A stretch of DNA of 35,555 bases from a virus. Below are positions 25,473 through 32,764 of this stretch, piece after piece (position 1 is the stretch's first letter; each line of letters starts with the position of its first letter). Where the stretch lies: positions 72,440-107,994 of IMG/VR virus record IMGVR_UViG_3300030333_008051. One strand, given 5' to 3'. The notes below the pieces were generated by a model. The model was given only the letters and a program-made list of their open reading frames with translations. It searched no databases and was not told the DNA's origin. Made by a program: the position numbers and the translations under genes.

Positions 25473-25511
25473 GGGGTAGGGACTTAGGTCCCTGCCCCAC
25501 CTCTCTTTTTT
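25473..25511 (+). terminator. Intrinsic terminator followed by TTTTTAATGG
   Basis: GGGGTAGGGAC / GTCCCTGCCCC around TTAG with one G-U pair, then ACCTCTCTTTTTT and AATGG. Confidence 0.92.
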
Positions 25512-25560
25512 AATGGCGAAAGCAATACTGCCTAGCCAAACAACAACACAGGAGAATACC

Positions 25561-25968
25561 ATGAACGGTATCTTAACACACATGTCAGGAATCGGTTACA
25601 TTCAAGCAAGCAGGAAGGATGGTGAACAACCGTGCACCGTCAGAAACTTCAAGAATGGAGGGTCAATTGCACAGATGCGTATCAGCAGTGGCGGCTGGTA
25701 CTTCACTGTGAAGTTTGATCCCTCTCTGATCGGGAATGACACCATGGCTCTGATTGCTGGAGAGCGAGTCTACTTTGAAGGCTTTCTCAAGACAGACCGG
25801 TACACCAAGAAGGACGAAACAAAGTTCTCGTACTTCAACTATGTGAAAGTTACTCGACTTGTGTATGGTGAAGAAGTTTCTTCAATAGTGCTTGATCTGA
25901 AAGAAAAGGCACTTCAGGAAGAGATGGATGCACTGAAAGCAAAGAAAGAAGCACTTTCGGCTAAGTAA
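25561..25968 (+). CDS. OB-fold-like protein, candidate single-stranded nucleic-acid-binding protein
   Basis: 135 residues from ATG 25561 (AGGAG upstream; the start codon lies in the loop of an ATACC / GGTAT hairpin). The central part alternates beta strands as in OB-folds: GWYFTVKFDP, then GERVYFEGFLKTDRYTKKDE, then FSYFNYVKVTRLV. That is close in style to SSB proteins. A Lys/Glu/Ala-rich helix forms the C-terminus. It immediately precedes the RNA polymerase gene, separated by a terminator. Nucleic-acid binding is inferred from pattern only. Confidence 0.6.
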   Translation: MNGILTHMSGIGYIQASRKDGEQPCTVRNFKNGGSIAQMRISSGGWYFTVKFDPSLIGNDTMALIAGERVYFEGFLKTDRYTKKDETKFSYFNYVKVTRLVYGEEVSSIVLDLKEKALQEEMDALKAKKEALSAK

Positions 25969-25983
25969 TCCGAAGAGACCAAA

Positions 25984-26039
25984 GGTAGCCCTCAGTATGG
26001 AAACATGCTGGGGGCTACCCCTCTTTTCTTTTTCTTTTT
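25984..26039 (+). terminator. Long intrinsic terminator before the RNA polymerase gene
   Basis: A 16-bp stem with a few G-U pairs (GGTAGCCCTCAGTATG with CATGCTGGGGGCTACC) closed by a GAAA tetraloop, followed by three T-rich runs to 26039. The downstream base pattern is CGGCG instead of AATGG. Confidence 0.9.
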
Positions 26040-26125
26040 CGGCGTATCGCAACGACGCGCTACTGGTACGACCTATGGTGGTAAGTCGACCAGGTTTATC
26101 CATACCACTAACACAGGAGGTAACC
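26040..26125 (+). promoter_or_regulatory. 5' leader of the RNA polymerase gene with competing hairpins
   Basis: TGGTACGAC (26064-26072) can pair with GTCGACCA (26085-26092) over 8 bp with one bulged A. Alternatively GTGGTA (26078-26083) can pair with TACCAC (26103-26108), ending just before AGGAGG (26115-26120). The two helices overlap in space and would compete. An attenuator-like or autoregulatory leader is possible; this is inference from pairing only. Confidence 0.4.
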
Positions 26126-29038
26126 ATGGAACCTAACAACACCATGGATACTCGGCATCCAATCACGGATGCCATTGGAAGACTCAGGCAGTGGTCACTG
26201 TCTGTTGCTACTGCAGCGGCAGCTTATGTTGTCGTGCCTTGCTTTATGCTTTATCGCACTAAGCAGGGTAAATACAGGGTGAGGCCACATTCCGACATCA
26301 AGGAACGTGGTCTCTTCGAGCAGGTACATCCGGATCTTCATCCGGCACCTGTAGTTGGACTCAGGAATTGCCTTGCGCCTAATAAGCGTGGGTCTCGTCC
26401 TGATATCCCTGAGTGTGTCTTGGACGCATTCGTTCAGGCTGGTGCTGTTGCCTTTCGAGGCAAGCATCTAGTCTGGACTGGGGGATATGGAGACAATCCG
26501 TCTCCGTTCAATGTGATCGCGCAAACCTTCACTAGCTTCAAAGCTGGTGTTGGCTATGTTCCATCACTGTTCTCTGCATATCATGCAGGTATGGTGTGGA
26601 GTGGGGTTCCCTATGCTGTGGACTATGTTCGCGGTGCTGATGGGGAGCCTGCGGGATCAGATGGTGGTGGTGTGTACATCTGTGACGAGAACAGTCCCGT
26701 CTGGCAAGCCCTTCGTGGTAAGTCAGGTCAGGTTCGTATCTACGATCCTGAGAAGGGGATATTCGCAAAGGGGATGCTCTCTCCTGCGGATAAGTCGTGC
26801 TTGCCTCCAGGCGTCAATGCATGGATCGTTATTGATCCATCGATGTTCAAGGCAGGTGCACCTGTTACCGTTCCAGAAGAGTCTGGACTATTGAGTCGAG
26901 GGATGAAGGAGTTCTATCCTACAAGGAAAGACTTCTTCGTTGATGCGTGTGATCTGGGTATCAGGGACCTATATGGTACCTGTGCACTCGGAGTAATGCG
27001 TGTCAAGAAGGCTGGTCGTACCAGTCTGACCCCAGGCGCATTGGTTCGTCTCAATCCGGAAGCAGGACCTCTTGCTAAAGAGTTGCTAGAGAAGAATTTC
27101 TCCAAGTGGCTCAATGGTGGAGGTATTGCCAATACTGTTGGCAACCTGATCGAGCAGGAACGTCAAAACGGACTAGCTGAACTGCGGAATGTCTCTGCTA
27201 TCTATGCGATGGCAAATAAGATGTTCGAAGAAAAGGGACTTGACCTTCGGGTTGATCCCTTGGCAGTGAAGCTGGTTCGTGACCAGGTTCTGGACAATGT
27301 GGGACGTAAGTTCTACAGGTTTGCAACCGGGTGCGGCGTCAAGGGTTCTAACCTTGTGGGTAGGATTGACAATTCCGTTCCTTACGGAGTTGTGATTCTC
27401 CCTCCTGGCCCGTGGCGACATGGCGAAGAAGTAGTGGTGTGGCGTCAGCCCATCGTTACTTCAACTGGTGTGGGAAACCTCACAGCTTGGGTACTGTCTG
27501 ATCCTAACTGTCCCAGTGACATTAAGGAGAGGTACGGTTACCTTGATGGCTGTGATGAGTTCATCGCCAATGAACTGGTCATTACTGTTCAGTTCGTAGG
27601 TGATAATGATGGAGACGACTTCGGCGTCTCTGGAGATCCACTCCTGGTGAAGATGTTCAAAGAGCATGCTCGTTACATCTTCGAGCCTGGTGAGCTGTTC
27701 ATGATTGAAGGGTTGCAAGAGCGTGGTATACGCTCCAAGACCAAGATTCATGACAGCAAAGTTGGATTGGGTCAGGACAAACGTGGTCCTATTGGTATCC
27801 AAACCAACATCAGCCTTGCAGGTTGGGCTCTTTCGCGTGAGCGTGTCATCCGTTCGATGATGCGTGCAATGCAAACCAGTGTCGATCAACAGAAGAAGGA
27901 TTTACCAAATCCCGATTATACTGTCGATGCTGATAGAAAGACCTGGCACAAGGTTGAAATCCCAGGACATCCAGGACAGTTCGCCTGGAAACCAAGTGAT
28001 GCTATACTTGCTGAGGATATGGAAGATGGAGGGGGTTACCCTGACATCGGAAAGCTCCTCAAGTGGGTAAAAGGTGAACTTGGTTCTACGCTGAAAGATG
28101 CACTGCCGTGGAACAAGCGAGGCAAAAAGCTGTCTCCCCAAGATCTCAAGCGTGAACCTATCACGCCAGAGGTCAGTTTGGTGGATATAGTCTACAACCA
28201 CTTCCTCACCTTGGTGAAGGAGTCGGGAGTAGACTTGTCTGACACTGGGGAGATGCTGGAGGGAAGTGATTTGCTGGAAATCCTTGAATGGAAGACTGGC
28301 AAGAACTTCAGCATTTCAACAGCTGACCCAGCAAGTTCTTGGTATCGAGCACTGATCGCTACTTCTGGTCTACAGAAGTATGAGAGCAGTAAAAAGCAGA
28401 TTCTGGAGATGTACAAGTCTCCAGCGTCTTCAGATGCTCGTGACAGGAACTACCAGCTTGCCGCTGCAAAGGAGCAGCTCATCTCTTCGTTGAGTGAGTT
28501 GACTGTGGAGGAGCGGCTTACGATCTGGATCACTGAGTGTGAAGTGGGAAACCACGAACGGGCTTATCGTACCGTTCTGCTCGGTGACAATGAGATCACT
28601 AAGCTGTTGGGTCTTGAAGACCTTGGCGGTTGCACCTTTATGGATGACAACTCTGCTGAGTTCCTCAAGAGAGTAGCTGAGGCAATGGAGGCTCCTCACG
28701 AGGAGCTTCTGCTGCATCGCTTCGGTGATGCAGGTGCCGCAGTACTTTCCGGCTATGAGTACATACGAGAAGGAGATCAGATCAGTCGGCGTCACGATGC
28801 TGAAACGCTGAACTCTCGGCATACAGAGCTTTGCGGAGCTCCGTTGCTAGAGTGTGATACGTGTAAGAAGCGTGCTCGCAAACTGCTGATCAACCGGTAT
28901 CGTTGGACTCCTCCTGGGTCTATGGGTGACTTTGTCATCTCTAAGACCTCGGAGATCAACGGCATCCTCGGAACTAGTGAGATGCAGGAAAAGATTCGTC
29001 GGATCCTTGCTCCTCACTATGAAGAGAAGAAGTGGTAA
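26126..29038 (+). CDS. Single-chain two-barrel (double-psi beta-barrel) RNA polymerase
   Basis: 970 residues from ATG 26126 after AGGAGG; the frame is open 129 nt upstream but across the terminator, so that part is not used. Key motifs: WRQPIV (Arg440-Pro442), the RxP motif ahead of the active site; FVGDNDGDDFGV with Asp493, Asp495 and Asp497, the DxDGD metal site; GPIGIQTN (554-561); and MRAMQTSVDQQKKD with Asp587 and Lys590. The order and spacing match QDE-1/YonO/crAss gp66-type polymerases, where G-x-I-x-x-x-H/N and AVDxxK follow DxDGD. A Cys cluster near the C-terminus (LCGAPLLECDTCKK) may bind zinc. An archaeal PolD-like polymerase is the main alternative, but PolD has only two of the Asp. 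It should transcribe phage genes. Confidence 0.85.
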   Translation: MEPNNTMDTRHPITDAIGRLRQWSLSVATAAAAYVVVPCFMLYRTKQGKYRVRPHSDIKERGLFEQVHPDLHPAPVVGLRNCLAPNKRGSRPDIPECVLDAFVQAGAVAFRGKHLVWTGGYGDNPSPFNVIAQTFTSFKAGVGYVPSLFSAYHAGMVWSGVPYAVDYVRGADGEPAGSDGGGVYICDENSPVWQALRGKSGQVRIYDPEKGIFAKGMLSPADKSCLPPGVNAWIVIDPSMFKAGAPVTVPEESGLLSRGMKEFYPTRKDFFVDACDLGIRDLYGTCALGVMRVKKAGRTSLTPGALVRLNPEAGPLAKELLEKNFSKWLNGGGIANTVGNLIEQERQNGLAELRNVSAIYAMANKMFEEKGLDLRVDPLAVKLVRDQVLDNVGRKFYRFATGCGVKGSNLVGRIDNSVPYGVVILPPGPWRHGEEVVVWRQPIVTSTGVGNLTAWVLSDPNCPSDIKERYGYLDGCDEFIANELVITVQFVGDNDGDDFGVSGDPLLVKMFKEHARYIFEPGELFMIEGLQERGIRSKTKIHDSKVGLGQDKRGPIGIQTNISLAGWALSRERVIRSMMRAMQTSVDQQKKDLPNPDYTVDADRKTWHKVEIPGHPGQFAWKPSDAILAEDMEDGGGYPDIGKLLKWVKGELGSTLKDALPWNKRGKKLSPQDLKREPITPEVSLVDIVYNHFLTLVKESGVDLSDTGEMLEGSDLLEILEWKTGKNFSISTADPASSWYRALIATSGLQKYESSKKQILEMYKSPASSDARDRNYQLAAAKEQLISSLSELTVEERLTIWITECEVGNHERAYRTVLLGDNEITKLLGLEDLGGCTFMDDNSAEFLKRVAEAMEAPHEELLLHRFGDAGAAVLSGYEYIREGDQISRRHDAETLNSRHTELCGAPLLECDTCKKRARKLLINRYRWTPPGSMGDFVISKTSEINGILGTSEMQEKIRRILAPHYEEKKW

Positions 29039-29053
29039 CCACTGCCTGATGTT

Positions 29054-29097
29054 GAGGAGGCCCCGTTTCGGCGGGGCCTCCTCTCCTTTCTTTTTTA
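29054..29097 (+). terminator. Strong intrinsic terminator after the RNA polymerase gene
   Basis: GAGGAGGCCCCG / CGGGGCCTCCTC, 12 bp around TTTCGG, followed by T-rich tract with six T and ATTGG. Confidence 0.95.
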
Positions 29098-29177
29098 TTG
29101 GTGAAGTTGGTACGACTCCGCGATGGCGGACAAAACTAGCGAACCACGACAATAAACTTACCAGGGGGGGAGTATAC

Positions 29178-29210
29178 ATGACCCCTTTTAATTTGAACGA
29201 ACAAAACTAA
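29178..29210 (+). CDS. Possible 10-residue leader peptide
   Basis: ATG 29178 follows a GGGGGGG-AG run placed as a Shine-Dalgarno and opens a 10-codon frame (MTPFNLNEQN). The 190 nt between the terminator and the next gene hold nothing else convincing apart from a TCCGC / GCGGA hairpin (29117-29130) next to TGGTACGAC. The peptide may be chance. Confidence 0.25.
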   Translation: MTPFNLNEQN

Positions 29211-29287
29211 CCCTAATACCTACCAACAACTAACTAACAGACCCTACAAAAGGGTGCTGGCGCACCCACTATTTGGTGGAGGTGAAG

Positions 29288-29473
29288 ATGAATAACCCGT
29301 CTAGAAAAATCGAATCCTTCTTTGTTAGATTGGCACTCTTCTGCATGCTTACTATATGCTTTGCAGTGGGAAGTGTAGCTTACACAATACAATGGATCTG
29401 GGATGCGGGGACTCCGCTACCGCTACCTTGTGGTAGTCAGAACATTCATGGGGAGTATGGGAACTGTGATTGA
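29288..29473 (+). CDS. Small single-pass membrane protein
   Basis: 61 residues from ATG 29288 (GGAGGTG upstream), preceded by a GGGTGC-TGGC-GCACCC hairpin without T-tract. One strong hydrophobic segment at about 12-36 (VRLALFCMLTICFAVGSVAY), then a short hydrophilic tail with two Cys. The end overlaps the next gene by 17 nt. The layout (small membrane protein overlapping a second one) recalls phage spanin or holin pairs, but no lysis gene is adjacent. Confidence 0.65.
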   Translation: MNNPSRKIESFFVRLALFCMLTICFAVGSVAYTIQWIWDAGTPLPLPCGSQNIHGEYGNCD

Positions 29474-29621
29474 AATCATCGGTGGATCTACTTTGTTTGT
29501 GTTGGCTTTGAGCTTGATCTATGTGGGGCCACCAATACTTGCGTTCATAATAGCATTTCCAATAATGTTTGTGTGCGATTGTATCGGGGGGATAATCAAG
29601 CCTTCTTCAGAGAACGATTAG
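29457..29621 (+). CDS. Small hydrophobic membrane protein
   Basis: 54 residues from ATG 29457; GGGGAG lies immediately before it, too close for an ideal ribosome site. ATG 29448 is an alternative adding three residues. Almost entirely hydrophobic, two likely membrane segments (STLFVLALSLIYVGPPILAF, then IIAFPIMFVCDCIGGII). Overlap with the upstream gene suggests coupled translation. Function unknown. Confidence 0.5.
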   Translation: MGTVIEIIGGSTLFVLALSLIYVGPPILAFIIAFPIMFVCDCIGGIIKPSSEND

Positions 29622-29645
29622 GGGCGCTGACGCGCCCCCTTTTTT
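29621..29645 (+). terminator. Intrinsic terminator (TGAC loop)
   Basis: GGGGCGC / GCGCCCC around TGAC, then six T and CTGGCTGG. The stop codon of the preceding gene lies at its foot. Confidence 0.92.
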
Positions 29646-29676
29646 CTGGCTGGTAACTGTATCAGTCACTCTCCTG

Positions 29677-29726
29677 TGTTGTTGCAAGGGGAGGGTCTCA
29701 TCGTGGGGCCCTCTCCACAACGACAA
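29677..29726 (+). promoter_or_regulatory. Structured leader before the 90-residue membrane gene
   Basis: GGGGAGGG (29690s) pairs with CCCTCTCC around 13 nt, extended outward by GTTGT / ACAAC. No T-tract follows, so it is not a terminator. It may stabilise the message or regulate translation of the gene at 29749, which lacks a clear ribosome site. Confidence 0.4.
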
Positions 29727-29748
29727 ACTTTTACCTGGACTTCAGCAC

Positions 29749-30021
29749 ATGGCTACTAAAAAGATGGAAGCAGCACCTACTCCCTTGCCGGATTGGGTAC
29801 TCGCCGTAGTTGGGCTGGGTGTAGTAGCATGGCTGCTCTATACTCTCCCTATCCTTGACATTCTCTCAGTCTTCTTCACTTTCTTTGTGATCCCAGTACT
29901 TTTCATTTCTTGTCTGTGTATTGGTTCCTTGGGAACGTTCAAAGCCATTTCTAGTGGATGGAATGGTGGACTGGACCAGATTCGCAATAGAGTTGCACAA
30001 AAGATGGCTGTTGCGAGCTAA
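29749..30021 (+). CDS. Small membrane protein
   Basis: 90 residues from ATG 29749. Two hydrophobic segments at about 16-35 (WVLAVVGLGVVAWLLYTLP) and 37-60 (ILDILSVFFTFFVIPVLFIS), then an amphipathic C-terminus. No clear Shine-Dalgarno. No family recognised. It stands alone between two TGAC-loop terminators. Confidence 0.6.
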   Translation: MATKKMEAAPTPLPDWVLAVVGLGVVAWLLYTLPILDILSVFFTFFVIPVLFISCLCIGSLGTFKAISSGWNGGLDQIRNRVAQKMAVAS

Positions 30022-30028
30022 ACCTAGA

Positions 30029-30053
30029 GGGGCCCTGACGGGCCCCCTTTTTT
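30029..30053 (+). terminator. Intrinsic terminator (TGAC loop)
   Basis: GGGGCCC / GGGCCCC around TGAC, then six T and CCGGCTGG, a downstream sequence shared with the terminator at 29621 (CTGGCTGG). Confidence 0.92.
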
Positions 30054-30104
30054 CCGGCTGGATAGCCATACTTGTAAAACCTTCCGTTCTGGAGAACTTG
30101 TAAT

Positions 30105-30605
30105 ATGCTCGATGATATTAAAGCAGCGATTGCTGCCGCAACCGATGACCAGGTGAAAGCATTTGGTCTTACCTCTGAGCGTTTCAAAGAAGCGTTCAAT
30201 CCTCAAACTCGTCGTGATGGCAGTGTGCAGATTAACATTGCCAACCTGAAGAGCGACGACATGAATGACACTCTGAAGACTCAGCTTCTGTTGGGACTTC
30301 ACACTGTGTTGACTGCTGCTGAGATTGAATGCAGTATTTCTCACGCTTCTCGCCGTACTCTTATGGTGAAGAATGATGCTGGGAACATTGAAGAACAAAC
30401 TCACTGGGTCGCTTGGCCTTGTGTGTGGGTGAACTCCAACTCTACTGCAGCTGCTGAGTCTAAGAAGACTCAAGCTGAAGTTGCTGAACTCCGTGATCAG
30501 GTGACTAACCTTACCTCGAACATGGCAGAAATGCTGAGCCTCATGAAGGCTCAAGCAGAAGGCACTAAGACTTCTTCCAAGAAGTCTGGAACTCCTGTGC
30601 CTTAA
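30105..30605 (+). CDS. Protein of unknown function with C-terminal coiled coil
   Basis: 166 residues from ATG 30105, with GGAG about 12 nt upstream. An Ala-rich helical N-terminus (MLDDIKAAIAAATDDQVKAF) is followed by a globular alpha/beta part (QINIANLKSDD..., HWVAWPCVWVNSNS) and a coiled coil at ~120-155 (AEVAELRDQVTNLTSNMAEM) with a Lys/Ser/Thr-rich end. No family recognised. Confidence 0.7.
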   Translation: MLDDIKAAIAAATDDQVKAFGLTSERFKEAFNPQTRRDGSVQINIANLKSDDMNDTLKTQLLLGLHTVLTAAEIECSISHASRRTLMVKNDAGNIEEQTHWVAWPCVWVNSNSTAAAESKKTQAEVAELRDQVTNLTSNMAEMLSLMKAQAEGTKTSSKKSGTPVP

Positions 30606-30617
30606 ACTGAATGAACT

Positions 30618-30657
30618 AGTCCTCTTGTAGATGAAAATCTATGAGAGGACTTATTTT
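30618..30657 (+). terminator. Intrinsic terminator with double stem
   Basis: AGTCCTCT / AGAGGACT with an inner TAGAT / ATCTA, followed by TATTTT. Located just after the 166-residue gene. Confidence 0.85.
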
Positions 30658-30679
30658 CCCTTCCACTATAGGAATACCT

Positions 30680-30760
30680 ATGACAATACCTGCTCTAATC
30701 ATATGGGTGATACTATGGGGTGCCGCTACTATGATAAATAGTTGGGTAAACTATAGGTAA
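30680..30760 (+). CDS. Possible 26-residue membrane peptide
   Basis: ATG 30680 with AGGAAT upstream, coding a hydrophobic peptide (IPALIIWVILWGAATMINSW) that would form a single membrane helix, ending in a basic NYR. Small membrane peptides are common in phages. No homologue recalled. Confidence 0.45.
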   Translation: MTIPALIIWVILWGAATMINSWVNYR

Positions 30761-30773
30761 GAGAACGACTCTC

Positions 30774-30866
30774 CCCCCGACAGGGGGAAGTCTCTCAAGA
30801 ATGAGAGAGTGCAGAGAGTTGAAGGAAGTCGAAGACTGGGAATAAATCTTTACCCCCGACAGGGGG
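30774..30866 (+). repeat. Two copies of a CCCCC-GACA-GGGGG hairpin
   Basis: Identical 14-nt hairpin core at 30774-30787 and 30853-30866 within ~80 nt. The first sits in a longer GACT...AGTC stem followed by CTCTC / GAGAG; the second forms a terminator. Confidence 0.8.
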
Positions 30867-30876
30867 TACCTTTTTT
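30851..30876 (+). terminator. Intrinsic terminator (GACA loop)
   Basis: TACCCCC / GGGGGTA around GACA, then CCTTTTTT. Confidence 0.85.
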
Positions 30877-31005
30877 AGAAAACTGAAGGTTTTGTACAAA
30901 AAAAGTTCTATCTAAGGAAAAAGATAGAAAAAACCCTTCAATAAAAGTCTCCACCGGAGCAAAAAACAGTCTTTTCGGTCAAAAACCGGAAATACGTGAA
31001 CCTAA

Positions 31006-31029
31006 AATCCGCTTGCGCGGATTATTTTT
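31006..31029 (+). terminator. Intrinsic terminator
   Basis: AATCCGC / GCGGATT around TTGC, followed by ATTTTT and GGAGG. Confidence 0.8.
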
Positions 31030-31209
31030 GGAGGTAGGCATTAGTAGGTAGGGTCTAACTGACCTCTTTTGAGTAAGTGACCGCTAATAAAGCTTGCCAT
31101 TACGTAAACAGGGGTTGCTTTACACCTCTCCACAATAAGCCAAGGGATAGTCACACTTGGCAGAAGTAAAGTAACGTGATCTATTCAATGGAATGATTGA
31201 AAGTGTCGT

Positions 31210-31265
31210 GGGGCTGAGAGTCAGGATAACTGACGACACAGTCTGGCTCTCAGTCCCTTTTCCTT
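31210..31265 (+). terminator. Intrinsic terminator with inner hairpin
   Basis: GGGGCTGAGAG pairs with CTCTCAG-TCCC; inside is TCAG / CTGA. TTTT-CC-TTTT follows. It would end an RNA starting near 31030-31110. Confidence 0.75.
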
Positions 31266-31441
31266 TTGCAAAAAATAACTTGATACGTGTCGAAAGTCAT
31301 GGTAAAGTCCCTCACTGTAAGCTTCTACCCCAGAAGGCTGTACAATAGGACGAAACAGTTGGTGTTGACTCACCTAAGCCATCGAGACTGTGTTATATCA
31401 AGGAAAATATAGGAAAACAGCGTTCTAAGGATAGATCATCA

Positions 31442-31487
31442 GAGGAGGTTCATAGTTTGACCAGCACCTTTAAGTTCACCTCCTTTT
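31442..31487 (+). terminator. Probable intrinsic terminator
   Basis: AGGAGGT / ACCTCCT around a 28-nt loop, followed by TTTTCTCC. The loop is long, so this is less certain than the others. Confidence 0.6.
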
Positions 31488-31569
31488 CTCCCCAAAACTT
31501 GCTAAACTGGCGGGTATAGCCAACCTTAACGGCTATAAATGTTCGATATAACTAGACTTTCGAACAGTC

Positions 31570-31616
31570 GAAGCACCTGTTGTCTCTTGACTAGAGCTGA
31601 CAGGTGCTTCTTTTTT
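31570..31616 (+). terminator. Strong intrinsic terminator
   Basis: An 11-bp perfect stem (GAAGCACCTGT / ACAGGTGCTTC) around 19 nt, followed by six T. Confidence 0.92.
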
Positions 31617-31663
31617 ACTTAACCCCATAAAAAATCAAAATGCATCCCCCAGGAGCTGAAACT

Positions 31664-31972
31664 GTGCCAACAGAAGCAGAAACAAAACCAAAACTAACTA
31701 CTGAAGCTCTAATAAGATTGCATAACGCAATCCATCACGGAGCTAATAGTCAAGTTGAACTAAATGGAAACATATATCCTATCCACACTAGTACAATGAG
31801 TGATTGTAAGTACATCTGGGTACATGGTTATAAGTTTCTTGAACAAAACCCCAACAAGCATTCTTTCTATGCACATAAGGCTAAAGCAGGTAGTAAGATT
31901 ACCTGGATTGTTTATCCTAATAGGGAAAGAAGGTGGGGGTTGATAGAAAACGGCGCGGTACTTCGCTTTTAA
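31664..31972 (+). CDS. Small protein of unknown function
   Basis: 102 residues from GTG 31664, chosen because AGGAG lies 9 nt upstream. ATG 31640 in the same frame would add eight residues but has no ribosome site. Pattern: a disordered Thr/Glu/Lys N-terminus, then an alpha/beta domain with KYIWVHGYKFLEQNPNKHSF and SKITWIVYPNRERRWGLI. No family recognised. Confidence 0.65.
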   Translation: MPTEAETKPKLTTEALIRLHNAIHHGANSQVELNGNIYPIHTSTMSDCKYIWVHGYKFLEQNPNKHSFYAHKAKAGSKITWIVYPNRERRWGLIENGAVLRF

Positions 31973-32034
31973 TATAGAAGTGGACATAGCTGGTGGGGTA
32001 CCTGCCCCCCTCAGCTTCACTTGGAGATAATAAA

Positions 32035-32751
32035 ATGCGAGACGATATGAAGAAGGTCCTAGTGACCAGACCAAGACATGGTTCTACTATGAAGAACCAG
32101 CAGGTCTCTAACCTGCGTCGGGAAAAGATTACCCAAGACTATGACGGACCAAAGCGAACTAGTATGAAGCCCAATGCGGCTCGTTATACTGATCGTAAAC
32201 AACTGAATGAGAACCTGAACCCCTTGCTCAGGTATCTTGAGAAGAACTGTGGTAGACCTTGGGATAGAATCTATAGTGAGATAAGGAATAAGAATCCTTT
32301 AGGTAATGCAGTAACAGAACATATCTACGAACATCTGTTTTTCTTTGTTGAACTAAACCCTGTTATGAAAGGTAAGATACCTTATGAAAAGAATGGTAAC
32401 TACCGTATCTATAAGGGTGGTTGGCCGGGGTTCTATGTTAATAAGGCTGGCATACTTATACAGCCTAGGCAAAATCCCCCGAAATACAAAGCCCCAAAGA
32501 ATCCGAGAATCAAAAAAATCGACGACGATTCTTACCTAGTTCAGCGACAAACAGACAAAGTATGGTTTATGATTCGTTACTCCGAACCGGTGAAGACCAC
32601 CGTCACGTATAGTGGCGGTGAGACATACACGTTTCATAAGAAGCCTAACCAAGTAAAAATCAAGGGACTAGAGTTACCTCGTGTTCCTGGTAAATACGCA
32701 AATTTTTCGAAAACCCTTTCGAGAAGAGAGAAGAAAACCTACAACCTTTAG
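32035..32751 (+). CDS. Basic protein of unknown, apparently conserved family
   Basis: 238 residues from ATG 32035 (GGAG upstream), strongly basic. The N-terminal half (LVTRPRHGS, TDRKQLNENLNPLLRYLEKN, GRPWDRIYSEI) looks like a conserved family of uncharacterised proteins that I recall from bacteria and phages, with the core ENL-PL-RYL and GRPWD. The C-terminal half has beta-like WFMIRYSEPVKTTVTYSGG and a KRR-rich end (SRREKKTYNL). Nucleic-acid contact is plausible from the charge. Function unknown. Confidence 0.7.
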   Translation: MRDDMKKVLVTRPRHGSTMKNQQVSNLRREKITQDYDGPKRTSMKPNAARYTDRKQLNENLNPLLRYLEKNCGRPWDRIYSEIRNKNPLGNAVTEHIYEHLFFFVELNPVMKGKIPYEKNGNYRIYKGGWPGFYVNKAGILIQPRQNPPKYKAPKNPRIKKIDDDSYLVQRQTDKVWFMIRYSEPVKTTVTYSGGETYTFHKKPNQVKIKGLELPRVPGKYANFSKTLSRREKKTYNL

Positions 32752-32764
32752 ATAGGAGGAAGCC

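Larger units (their letters stand above)
30761..31616 (+). ncRNA. Gene-less hairpin-rich region with at least four terminators; candidate small-RNA cluster
   Basis: About 850 nt with no convincing gene. Two copies of a hairpin CCCCC-GACA-GGGGG (30774-30787 and 30853-30866), the second with T-tract. Further hairpins are TTCTATCT / AGATAGAA (30906-30929), GTTGCTTTAC / GTAAAGTAAC around GCCAAG / CTTGGC (31110s-31177), TTCAAT / ATTGAA near 31183, TATAGCC / GGCTATA near 31516, and GTTCGA / TCGAAC near 31541. Terminators close sub-regions at 31029, 31265, 31487 and 31616. This suggests several separate short RNAs of 100-250 nt. None matched a class I know. Confidence 0.5.

Noticed and set aside
25997-26125. 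N-terminal extension of the RNA polymerase from ATG 25997
   Set aside because: It would lie across the terminator hairpin; AGGAGG with ATG 26126 is the better start.
30774-30866. Short CRISPR-like repeats
   Set aside because: Only two copies, palindromic with T-tract; they are hairpins/terminators.
31225-31300. CTGACGA followed later by GAAA, as in hammerhead ribozymes
   Set aside because: The helix between them would use the GA of the core, and no cleavage-site helix fits; the spacing is also too long.
31299-31412. 37-codon frame MVKSLTVSFYPRR...
   Set aside because: No ribosome site, and it runs through paired elements of the structured region; probably chance.
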